Origin: a virus
Direction: 5' to 3' (one strand)
Length of the DNA: 42,211 bases
IMG/VR virus record: IMGVR_UViG_3300028843_000067
Location: 1-42,211 of that record
In this document: piece by piece, positions 23,570 through 30,903 of the stretch
How the letters are laid out: the number at the start of each line of letters is the position of its first letter
How positions within the stretch are numbered: position 1 is the first letter of the stretch
Notes under the pieces: generated by a model
The model's input: only the letters and a program-made list of their open reading frames with translations
Databases searched by the model: none
What the model was told of the DNA's origin: nothing
Made by a program: the position numbers and the translations under genes

Positions 23570-26217
23570 ACAAATCAGAGCAATATAACGCATTCATCAA
23601 ACATCTCCATCCCGATGCCGTAGGTACGGTAGCTTTAACAAGTAACGTTAAAGTACAAGGAAAAGAAGAAAAACAACTCAACTCTTTTCCAATGTCTAAC
23701 TTAGAGAATAGAGAAAAGTGGCAATCGACTCGCTTTCAAGATCATGGCTGTTTAGGCAAAGATCACACTCTTGTAATACTTGACATAGATGACCATAACG
23801 GAACTCTTACTAAAGATCAGATCACTGGCTTTAAGAAGGCATTTAACCTAACCAAAACTCTTGCTGTTAAGACTCCCTCTGGAAAGGGTCTCCAACTCTT
23901 GTACAAAGTACCTTCACATCTAAATGAGCGCCTTATGGGCAGGGGGTATTCATTTGCTGACTTTCCCAATGTTGAGGTGTTTGTATCGCTGAAGCCTAAT
24001 AAACAACGGCGTGTAGTACCGGGTAGCTCAAAGGCGGAAGGTGACTATACTCTTCTCTTAGACGCTCCTATTGCTGATCTGCCTATGCATATGTTAGAAG
24101 TATTACAGGTGCAATCAGAGACTCAGTTTGAGGATATAAGCAAAGATTCGACGAACTATATAGAGTATAACTCAAAGGGTAGTGAGGACAGTCAGCACAA
24201 CTTCAATGATGCTAGAGACTTCGTCAATCAAAAGATAGTTGATCCAGTCATGAATGGCGAAGAGTCCTTCTTTGCTAAAGGAAGAAATAATGCACTCTTT
24301 CAGCTGTCGAAAGACGTGGCTAAGTATAACTTGTCCAAAGAGAAAATTAGGCAGTTATACACAATTACTTTCTTTGGAATTCCTGCAATATGGGAAACTA
24401 ATGGCTTTGACGAAGAAGAAATAACTACTTGTATTGAGCAAGGTTATAATGCTATTAGAGAAGAGGGTAGAGCTACTCAAAGAGCTTCACGCTTAGTACC
24501 TTTTGAGAAGAACGACGAAGGTCACTACACAATAGACAAGAAGGATTATATTGCGAAGGCCGAACATGTACTGAAGTATGAGATCGGTAAGATACTTAGA
24601 GTAGACGATCTGAGAAGACAGTACTGGGAGTTAGTGATCAAAGATGGTAGCAACTATCATGTACCAAGAAAGAGACAAGTGGAGAGTTATAGAAGGAACT
24701 ATGAGCAGTCTGTAGCTAATGAAGAAGCTAATGACGTCTTCGTTGATTTAGAGATACTCAGAGAGAAGACTGAGACAGAGTTACATTGGGTACTGATGTC
24801 TGAGAAAGAGTTCAATGCGGTACACAAGTATCCTTCCGGTAAGGTAATGTGTAACCCATCGGGTAGAGACGAGTTTAATAGCAGAGTAATACACGCAAGA
24901 GTCGTACAGACCAAATTAGAATTGAGTACAAATATATGCGAGTATGGCACGTTCTATGCAGAACCGAAATCTGCAATCAGGATACTGAACAAATATACTC
25001 AAAAAGATAGATTGTTAGTTGAAAAATTGATAGACACTCTGTTAAAGAACGTAGTTGATCCAGATCACTTTGCAGAAGAAAAATGCTTTCTCTTGGATAG
25101 ATTCGCTAAGATTATACAGAACCCTCTAACAAGAACAGAGAACATACTCGTGTTACACGGACCGTATGGCTCGGGTAAGTCAATCTTCGTTAACTTAATG
25201 TCCGCTCTTCTCCCACTTAACTTTACATCAGTTATAACATCATCTGAAGAGCTAGACGTAAGGTTCACACACTGGAAGCCTTTAACTCACATCGATGATA
25301 TTGACCTTAACGAAGTAAGACCCTTAGCTTGGAATAGATTGAAGGCCTTGACTACTATGTCCAACGTTCCGTTAGAACGCAAAGGCGTTGACATGGTACT
25401 CACAGGTCACGGTACGAATATTAGTATAGGTACAAACACAGAGTTAGAAACCCCATCAGTTATACTCGGTGATCGTCGTACTACGTATGTGTCGTTTAAT
25501 GAGTACATAGACCAAGAAGAGGTTGCGGGCGAAGTAAAAGACGTATTGCAGCAGCTAAAGGACCACGACTTCCATTTATTAAGTGTATTAAAGACTATGC
25601 TATCGAGTAGAGATACTAGTGCTTTTAGTCCTAAATACAAGACTCATGCGCAGTTGGCTTTGGAAACACAGTCAGCTATGGAATCTAAGTTACTCATCGC
25701 GGTATTATTCGCTATTAAAAACTATGGATACATGTCTAATGACTTACAATTATTTGTGCCTAATGGAAGAGTACCTAAATTAGATATGGTAGCTTACTAC
25801 AATCATACGGTCAGAATTAGAGAAGGTTACACATTAGATATAGAAGAATATACGATAGAACAAGGTACTAAGCTCATAACACTCACTGAGAATATGCCGG
25901 ACAAAAAGAAGGTTAGGTCTTTGTTAAAGAAGACGTTTAGTGATAACCCATCAAGTTTAAAAGCATCTAAAATAAATGATAACATCCAAAGATCATTTGA
26001 CATGCATGTTCCTTTTATGAAAGATTGGATACGTTTCGCCGCTACTATAATGTATAATACTGAAGGTCTACACATTAAACTGATTGAAGAGTTTGGCTTT
26101 CAAGAACAATGGGACTGGGATGGTAAAACTAAGCCTGACGACCCCAGTTTAGGTTCTTTAAACCCGCTTGAGAATACTCCTTATGAGACTCTCAATCAGA
26201 GCGATGATGATTTTTAA
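23566..26217 (+). CDS. Primase-polymerase / SF3 helicase (replicative)
   Basis: 883 residues. The N-terminal part resembles the prim-pol (archaeo-eukaryotic primase) domain: LDIDDH at residues 72-77 supplies acidic residues, VKTPSGKGLQLLYKVP and KQRRVVPGSSKAEGDY follow. The C-terminal part is a P4/SF3-type helicase with Walker A GPYGSGKS at 532-539 and a Walker B-like HIDDIDL about 40 residues later. The enzyme should prime and unwind at the origin. It is coupled to the 29-residue ORF. Its fusion plan is common in podoviruses that lack a T7 gp4. Confidence 0.85.
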   Translation: MNKSEQYNAFIKHLHPDAVGTVALTSNVKVQGKEEKQLNSFPMSNLENREKWQSTRFQDHGCLGKDHTLVILDIDDHNGTLTKDQITGFKKAFNLTKTLAVKTPSGKGLQLLYKVPSHLNERLMGRGYSFADFPNVEVFVSLKPNKQRRVVPGSSKAEGDYTLLLDAPIADLPMHMLEVLQVQSETQFEDISKDSTNYIEYNSKGSEDSQHNFNDARDFVNQKIVDPVMNGEESFFAKGRNNALFQLSKDVAKYNLSKEKIRQLYTITFFGIPAIWETNGFDEEEITTCIEQGYNAIREEGRATQRASRLVPFEKNDEGHYTIDKKDYIAKAEHVLKYEIGKILRVDDLRRQYWELVIKDGSNYHVPRKRQVESYRRNYEQSVANEEANDVFVDLEILREKTETELHWVLMSEKEFNAVHKYPSGKVMCNPSGRDEFNSRVIHARVVQTKLELSTNICEYGTFYAEPKSAIRILNKYTQKDRLLVEKLIDTLLKNVVDPDHFAEEKCFLLDRFAKIIQNPLTRTENILVLHGPYGSGKSIFVNLMSALLPLNFTSVITSSEELDVRFTHWKPLTHIDDIDLNEVRPLAWNRLKALTTMSNVPLERKGVDMVLTGHGTNISIGTNTELETPSVILGDRRTTYVSFNEYIDQEEVAGEVKDVLQQLKDHDFHLLSVLKTMLSSRDTSAFSPKYKTHAQLALETQSAMESKLLIAVLFAIKNYGYMSNDLQLFVPNGRVPKLDMVAYYNHTVRIREGYTLDIEEYTIEQGTKLITLTENMPDKKKVRSLLKKTFSDNPSSLKASKINDNIQRSFDMHVPFMKDWIRFAATIMYNTEGLHIKLIEEFGFQEQWDWDGKTKPDDPSLGSLNPLENTPYETLNQSDDDF

Positions 26218-26219
26218 TA

Positions 26220-26253
26220 GTATACTTTGTATTAACCTTGATATATAATATAC
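26220..26253 (+). promoter_or_regulatory. Phage promoter giving a leaderless helicase mRNA
   Basis: GTATAC 26220-26225, 18 bp, TATAATATAC 26244-26253. The base 7 nt after TATAAT is 26256, the A of the ATG of the next gene. No ribosome site exists. Confidence 0.85.
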
Positions 26254-26255
26254 CT

Positions 26256-27629
26256 ATGAATAAATTTAAACCTAGAAAGTATCAAGAGCCGATGATCGAC
26301 CTGCTTAAAACGCACGACAATTTTGGCGTGCTGTCGTTTCCCGGCAGTGGTAAAACTGTCATGACTCTAGACATGTTGTATCTATATAGAGAGCCTACGC
26401 TAATTATAGTTCCTTTGGAAATAATGTATACAACTTGGATGTCAGAGCCTAAGAAGTGGGAGTTCTCACAAAACCTCAAATGCACAGTACTACACGGCAA
26501 AAATAAAGACGTAGACTTTTTTAAACCTTCAGGAATTACGTTCATAAACCCTGAAGGTATGAAGTGGCTAGTCAATAAGGTAAAACAAACTAAGAGATTC
26601 CCATGGAAGATATTAGTTATTGATGAGTCGGTTAAATTCAAGAACCCTTCAAGCGTGCGCTTTAAGGCTCTGAAACAAATGCTAAGATCATTTAAGAAAA
26701 GATACATATTGTCTGGTAATCCTATGCCAAATACGTATCTCGATTTATGGAGCCAGATCTTTATACTTGACTTAGGAGAGCGCTTAGGTTCTTCTTGGTA
26801 TAGCTTCCGTAATAAGTACTTTTATCCTACTGATTACAAGCGCTTCAATTGGGAAATAAAGCCAGGAGCCAAAGAAGAAATCATTGAGCTTCTTAACGAT
26901 GTAGTATACTTCTTAGACACATCAGATGAGATTGACTTACCTGAAGTGGTAGAGACCGATATACCTATCTTATTGCCACCTAAAGCTAAGAAAATATACA
27001 AACAGATGGAGAAAGACCTATTCGCTCAACTTGATGGAGGTGAGAATATACTCGCTCCTAACAAGACTAGCGCCCACATGAAATGCTGGCAGATAGCTAA
27101 TGGTTTTATGTACTCTACAGATGAAGACGAAGTAAGAACTACTCATCATGTGCACGACGAATTGATAAACGCTACTAAAACTCTAGTAGATTCTTTACAA
27201 GGTCATCCGATACTCATAGCATATCACTTCCAAGAAGATTTGACAAGGCTTAAGAAGGCATTTCCTCATGCTCATGTAGCCCAATCGGGAATAAGTAAGC
27301 ATGAATTACAGAAGATAGAAAGAGACTGGAACGCTAACAAGATACCAGTACTCATAGCATATGTAAGCAAACTCTCACATGGTTTGAACCTTCAACATGG
27401 TGATGGTCACAATATATTGTTTTATTGTCTTACGTATAACCATGACATTTATACTCAGCTCATATACCGTCTTAAGAGACAAGGTGCTAAGTTCAATAGA
27501 GTCATGGTACATAGATTAGTTGCTAAGGACACAATCCATGAAGCAATTATTACGTCCTTAGGACGTAAAGAAACGCAGTCAAAAGGTTTCCTTTTGGCTC
27601 TTAAAGAATATCGCAATCAATTAAAATAA
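26256..27629 (+). CDS. SNF2/superfamily 2 helicase
   Basis: 457 residues. Motif I FPGSGKT at 28-34, motif II DESV at 123-126, motif III SGNPMPN at 153-159 and motif VI-like QLIYRLKRQG near 401-410 define a SNF2-type SF2 ATPase common in phage replication modules. The ATG at 26256 is preferred over 26238 because it aligns with motif I spacing of relatives and coincides with the predicted transcription start. It likely remodels DNA during replication or recombination. Confidence 0.88.
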   Translation: MNKFKPRKYQEPMIDLLKTHDNFGVLSFPGSGKTVMTLDMLYLYREPTLIIVPLEIMYTTWMSEPKKWEFSQNLKCTVLHGKNKDVDFFKPSGITFINPEGMKWLVNKVKQTKRFPWKILVIDESVKFKNPSSVRFKALKQMLRSFKKRYILSGNPMPNTYLDLWSQIFILDLGERLGSSWYSFRNKYFYPTDYKRFNWEIKPGAKEEIIELLNDVVYFLDTSDEIDLPEVVETDIPILLPPKAKKIYKQMEKDLFAQLDGGENILAPNKTSAHMKCWQIANGFMYSTDEDEVRTTHHVHDELINATKTLVDSLQGHPILIAYHFQEDLTRLKKAFPHAHVAQSGISKHELQKIERDWNANKIPVLIAYVSKLSHGLNLQHGDGHNILFYCLTYNHDIYTQLIYRLKRQGAKFNRVMVHRLVAKDTIHEAIITSLGRKETQSKGFLLALKEYRNQLK

Positions 27630-27631
27630 TA

Positions 27632-27665
27632 GTATCTTTTGTATTAAAATTGTGATATAATAACC
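27632..27665 (+). promoter_or_regulatory. Phage promoter (GTATCT-N18-TATAATAACC)
   Basis: A variant of the class: GTATCT 27632-27637, 18 bp, TATAATAACC 27656-27665. Predicted start 27668. It drives NPKR copy 3 and, through its terminator, the modification genes. Confidence 0.8.
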
Positions 27666-27667
27666 CT

Positions 27668-27689
27668 AATGAATAAATAATTATTCATT
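27668..27689 (+). promoter_or_regulatory. 5'-terminal mRNA hairpin with ATAA loop
   Basis: Third copy of the stem AATGAATAA / TTATTCATT with loop ATAA, again starting 7 nt after TATAAT. Confidence 0.8.
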
Positions 27690-27707
27690 TTAACTAGGAG
27701 CACTACC

Positions 27708-28079
27708 ATGGCCAAGAATAAAGCCGCAGAAGTTGAACAAGAAGTATTACCCGCCAAAGAAGGTCCGAAATTGCGTAAGAAAGTCGTAGGCATTGAAGCA
27801 TCTTCAGCAATTACTGTATTGTCGGAAAGTAACCCTAAACGTGCCGGTTCACAGGCTCATAAAGACTGGGATATCTATGCAGACTCTGGCGCTAAAACAG
27901 TCCAGGAATTTTATGATGCGGGTGGCAACAAAGCGTCTATTGCTTATGATTTCATGCATGGTTTCATTGACTGCGCTGGCGCTGAAGTTGTAGAGTACGA
28001 AGTTACTCCACGTGGCCCTAAAGCAGAAGCAGAAACTGAAGAAGTAGCCGTTATGGAAGAAAGCGAAGACCAGTTCTAA
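27708..28079 (+). CDS. NPKR-family protein, copy 3, with terminal extensions
   Basis: 123 residues. The core SNPKRAGSQAHKDWDIY ... TVQEFYDAG ... ASIAYDFMHGFI matches the pattern of copies 1 and 2 but is more diverged (AWTRYE is replaced by AHKDWDIY). An extra Lys/Glu-rich N-terminus (about 35 residues) and an acidic C-terminus (about 30 residues) are added. AGGAG precedes the ATG. As with copy 2, promoter, hairpin and terminator enclose the gene. The function is unknown. Confidence 0.78.
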   Translation: MAKNKAAEVEQEVLPAKEGPKLRKKVVGIEASSAITVLSESNPKRAGSQAHKDWDIYADSGAKTVQEFYDAGGNKASIAYDFMHGFIDCAGAEVVEYEVTPRGPKAEAETEEVAVMEESEDQF

Positions 28080-28088
28080 GTTAGTTAA

Positions 28089-28116
28089 GAAGCCCTATTC
28101 GTAGGGCTTCTTTTTT
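28089..28116 (+). terminator. Rho-independent terminator with TTCG loop
   Basis: GAAGCCCTA / TAGGGCTTC, a 9-bp stem closed by the stable TTCG loop, then six T. The genes at 28143-30817 have no promoter of the phage class, so they depend on readthrough here or on antitermination. Confidence 0.9.
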
Positions 28117-28142
28117 CTCTCATTATCACAGGAATATATGTT

Positions 28143-28514
28143 ATGACACAGATTCAAGATGTAGAGTACCTTTATCGTAAGTTTAAGTTCCCTATTCCAA
28201 AAGAACCTAAAATGCTAGAAATTACTGAAATGGAACAGCGGCTTGCATTCTTAATGGAAGAGCTTACAGAGACTTCAGAGGCGGTATACAATAACGATAT
28301 TGAAGAAACAATTGATGGCCTTATAGACCTTGCATACGTTTGCTTTGGTACACTAGTTCTTATGGGTGTAAATACTGCGGCTCACTGGAATGAAGTGCAG
28401 CGCGCAAACCTTGAAAAAGAACGCATCGTAAATGGTGGTAAAAGATCAATGCGCTATGATCTTACAAAACCTAAAGGATGGAGACCCCCAAATCACAAGG
28501 AAATACTAGAATGA
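28143..28514 (+). CDS. MazG/dCTPase-fold nucleotide pyrophosphohydrolase
   Basis: 123 residues. The all-alpha NTP pyrophosphatase motifs are present: EELTE at 39-43 and the DGLIDLAYV segment with D59 and D62. The C-terminal KPKGWRPPNHKEI is usual in this phage group. Members include MazG, dimeric dUTPases and dCTP pyrophosphatases. In this neighbourhood (hydroxymethylase, kinase, glucosyltransferase) a dCTPase role, equivalent to T4 gp56, is the likely one: it would remove dCTP so that unmodified cytosine is not used. The substrate is inferred, not shown by the motif. The TGA overlaps the kinase ATG. Confidence 0.78.
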   Translation: MTQIQDVEYLYRKFKFPIPKEPKMLEITEMEQRLAFLMEELTETSEAVYNNDIEETIDGLIDLAYVCFGTLVLMGVNTAAHWNEVQRANLEKERIVNGGKRSMRYDLTKPKGWRPPNHKEILE

Positions 28515-29014
28515 AAAAAGTAATTATGGTAGAAGGACCAGATGGAGGAGGTAAATCAACTCTAATAAGCAAAATACATAGAGATGGCGTGGATAACGGC
28601 GATCTCATATTTCATAATGGATTGTACCCCACTCCAGATGACGCGTATTCGAGTTATTTAGGACAACTAAATGCATTTGAAGAAGGGGCTTGTGACCGTC
28701 TTATCCTAGATCGCAGCGTTATTAGCCAGATGATATATGGCGCTGTAATGCGCAATGAACCATTAAATTATGAAATGACTGATAAAATACAAGCTAAGTT
28801 CTTACAGTTAAATGGTATTATAATATTGTGTTTGCCTCCATTAAAAGTGTGTATGCAAAACTGGAGGGCTAGAAACGCACAGAATAAAGAATATGTAACT
28901 AAGTCAAAAAAGATGATCCAAATATATGGGCTTTATTCTGCTGTATCAGAAGCATTTAATTTAATAAAATATGATTACACTACCGATGAGGTGCCAAATG
29001 AACTCTACCGCTAA
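28511..29014 (+). CDS. Deoxynucleoside monophosphate kinase (thymidylate kinase-like)
   Basis: 167 residues from ATG 28511, coupled by ATGA to the previous gene. The P-loop is GPDGGGKST at residues 9-17. CDRLILDRSVISQMIYG has the D-R-S motif of thymidylate kinase-like enzymes. A basic lid region follows (WRARNAQNKEYV). In T4 the dNMP kinase gp1 phosphorylates hydroxymethyl-dCMP, which fits the next gene. It overlaps the hydroxymethylase gene by 17 bases. Confidence 0.8.
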   Translation: MKKVIMVEGPDGGGKSTLISKIHRDGVDNGDLIFHNGLYPTPDDAYSSYLGQLNAFEEGACDRLILDRSVISQMIYGAVMRNEPLNYEMTDKIQAKFLQLNGIIILCLPPLKVCMQNWRARNAQNKEYVTKSKKMIQIYGLYSAVSEAFNLIKYDYTTDEVPNELYR

Positions 29015-29726
29015 CATTATATATTTAGATTCATTACAGAAAGTACTCACAAGTGGGATAGAATCTTGTCCAAGAGGAATCAAAACAAAAGAAATCCTCA
29101 ACTTAGTTTCTTCTATAAATATGGAATACCCTATTGTAAGTATCCCTGATCGTAAAATTGGCAAAAAGTTTATGTTTGCGGAAGCTTACTGGATTACTCA
29201 AGGCTCTCCTTTGGTAGAAGAAATTTCGCCATATAACAAGCATATAGCTAAGTTCTCTGACGATGGTTACATATTTAATGGGGCCTATGGTCCTATGTTT
29301 AATAACCAATTTAACACTGTGGTTAATACCCTAAATGACGACAAAGATTCTCGTCAAGCTGTATGTACCATATGGCACCCAAATCCTGTAAAGTCTAAAG
29401 ATCATAAATGCACTATAATGCTTCACTGGATGATACGGAATGGCCGACTAAATTGTACAGTATATATGCGGTCTAACGATTTATGGCTAGGAAGAGCTTA
29501 CGATATTTTTAACTTCACAATGATGACTGTAAAAGTATTAACGCATCTTTCTCATGACCTAAAGTTAGGCGAACTTACTTTAATAGCGGGCAGCGCCCAT
29601 GTATATGAAACTAATTACTTAGAAGCTAGGAAGTTAATAGACTCTCCGTTTATAGATACAAAATTACCTGATTTCCATAATTGGAAAGAAGCCACAAACT
29701 TTCTTTTGATGATGAGGGACCTATAA
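28998..29726 (+). CDS. Thymidylate synthase-fold enzyme, probable dCMP hydroxymethylase
   Basis: 242 residues from ATG 28998 (GAGG upstream). Aligning by eye with E. coli ThyA gives catalytic Cys at C138 (KCTIMLHW), the R-S-x-D segment MRSND, and the HxY pair at H201 and Y203. The Asn of ThyA that recognises uracil (N177, in PFNIAS) is D169 here (AYDIF). Asp at this site is the mark of dCMP hydroxymethylases such as T4 gp42, whose MRSND and CT motifs are also matched. Length is near gp42 (246). A plain thymidylate synthase or dCMP methylase remains possible. Its stop overlaps the glucosyltransferase ATG. Confidence 0.78.
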   Translation: MNSTANIIYLDSLQKVLTSGIESCPRGIKTKEILNLVSSINMEYPIVSIPDRKIGKKFMFAEAYWITQGSPLVEEISPYNKHIAKFSDDGYIFNGAYGPMFNNQFNTVVNTLNDDKDSRQAVCTIWHPNPVKSKDHKCTIMLHWMIRNGRLNCTVYMRSNDLWLGRAYDIFNFTMMTVKVLTHLSHDLKLGELTLIAGSAHVYETNYLEARKLIDSPFIDTKLPDFHNWKEATNFLLMMRDL

Positions 29727-30817
29727 TGAAAATTGCTGTTTGCAAAATTGGAGCTAACATAACGTTTAGCAATAATAACAAGTCAGCGGCTAATGCTGAT
29801 ATTCTTTACTTCTTACGTCAACTTGATATCGGAGCCCATGATGTCACGATCTGTACACACAAGACTAGAAACACAGCAATACCAGCTCGACTTGCTTTCA
29901 AAGAAATACAACAGATTACTGATTTTAACGATTTTGACCGTGTCCTTATCTTTAATGGCAGTGTTAATTTTTATGGTGGTGCTATCGATGAAAACTTGTT
30001 AGCTCTATATAGAGCCATGTCAAAGACCGACAAGCCGTTAATATGGGTTAACACTGATGGGGCTCTTGTATTTAGACAACTGTGGCCTATGATAGCTAAT
30101 AGAGAATGGGCTAAAGACTTTAATAAATGGGAATTTCATATAGATCCTAAACAAGTTGTCTATCTTACTCAAGGTGCTAACCTACATAAAGTGCGCAAGA
30201 TGCTAGACGATCCAAAGAAGAAAGCCATATCTCCCGCATCATTGATTCATTATCCTCTTTACCAAACTATATTAGCAAAGCATGAGAAGTTCTTTGCAAG
30301 GAATACTAATGATTTCGTGACTAGGCCTTTTGATCTTGCATTTGGTGGCTACACTCGCAATACACATAAACGCAAGAAAATAGAGCACTACTACAATGAT
30401 CCAAGGTTTAGGAACCTTCTCTTTGGAAATCTTCGTGGAGTCAAAGCTCCAAATGCCAAGTTGAGAGCAAAGTGTAGTTACAGAGCTTTTGTAGAAACTA
30501 TGATGTATTCTAAAGCTACCGTTATCATCGGCGACGAGTATTACAACGATAACTTCTTTACGCTAAGAATGTACGAAGCTCTGTTAGCTGACAACATTAT
30601 ATTCATAGACAAAGAGCTTGATCCAAGATATGAGTTCTACAACAAGAATTACTTTTACGAGTACTACAAAGAGTTCTATGTTAAGAATTCTAATGACATT
30701 AAAATCAATGGACGTATGTATAGGAGGTTTACCGACTTTAAGAAAGACATCTTTAAGAAGTATGATTACGACAGAGAAAGTGCTTATTTAGTTTCAATTT
30801 TGGAACATATAAATTAA
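29726..30817 (+). CDS. bgt: DNA beta-glucosyltransferase (T4 BGT homologue)
   Basis: 363 residues (T4 enzyme 351). Long stretches correspond to T4 Bgt: FDRVLIFNGSVNFYGG matches YDRLIVVNSSINFFGG, QLWPMIANREWA matches QSWPNVKNRPWA, and VIIGDEYYNDNFFTLR matches LIIGDKNYNDNFITLR. Key T4 residues are kept: D100 as D111, R191 as R211, R269 as R281, E272 as E284; E22 becomes D25. These bind UDP-glucose and the flipped base. The enzyme should add glucose to 5-hydroxymethylcytosine in phage DNA. ATG overlaps the upstream TAA. Alignment was done from memory of the T4 sequence. Confidence 0.88.
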   Translation: MKIAVCKIGANITFSNNNKSAANADILYFLRQLDIGAHDVTICTHKTRNTAIPARLAFKEIQQITDFNDFDRVLIFNGSVNFYGGAIDENLLALYRAMSKTDKPLIWVNTDGALVFRQLWPMIANREWAKDFNKWEFHIDPKQVVYLTQGANLHKVRKMLDDPKKKAISPASLIHYPLYQTILAKHEKFFARNTNDFVTRPFDLAFGGYTRNTHKRKKIEHYYNDPRFRNLLFGNLRGVKAPNAKLRAKCSYRAFVETMMYSKATVIIGDEYYNDNFFTLRMYEALLADNIIFIDKELDPRYEFYNKNYFYEYYKEFYVKNSNDIKINGRMYRRFTDFKKDIFKKYDYDRESAYLVSILEHIN

Positions 30818-30824
30818 ATTAATA

Positions 30825-30858
30825 GTATACAAATGATTAAACATGGTATATAATATAC
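30825..30858 (+). promoter_or_regulatory. Phage promoter (GTATAC-N18-TATAATATAC)
   Basis: GTATAC 30825-30830, 18 bp, TATAATATAC 30849-30858. Predicted start 30861, the first base of the next hairpin. It drives SSB, polymerase and the downstream nucleases and ligase. Confidence 0.85.
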
Positions 30859-30860
30859 CC

Positions 30861-30884
30861 ATGATAAAAAATAATTTTTATCAT
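30861..30884 (+). promoter_or_regulatory. 5'-terminal mRNA hairpin with ATAA loop, different stem
   Basis: 10-bp stem ATGATAAAAA / TTTTTATCAT with loop ATAA. The stem sequence differs from the other three copies while pairing and loop are conserved, which is covariation evidence for RNA structure. Confidence 0.82.
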
Positions 30885-30903
30885 ATAACTAGGAACGTTA
30901 AAA

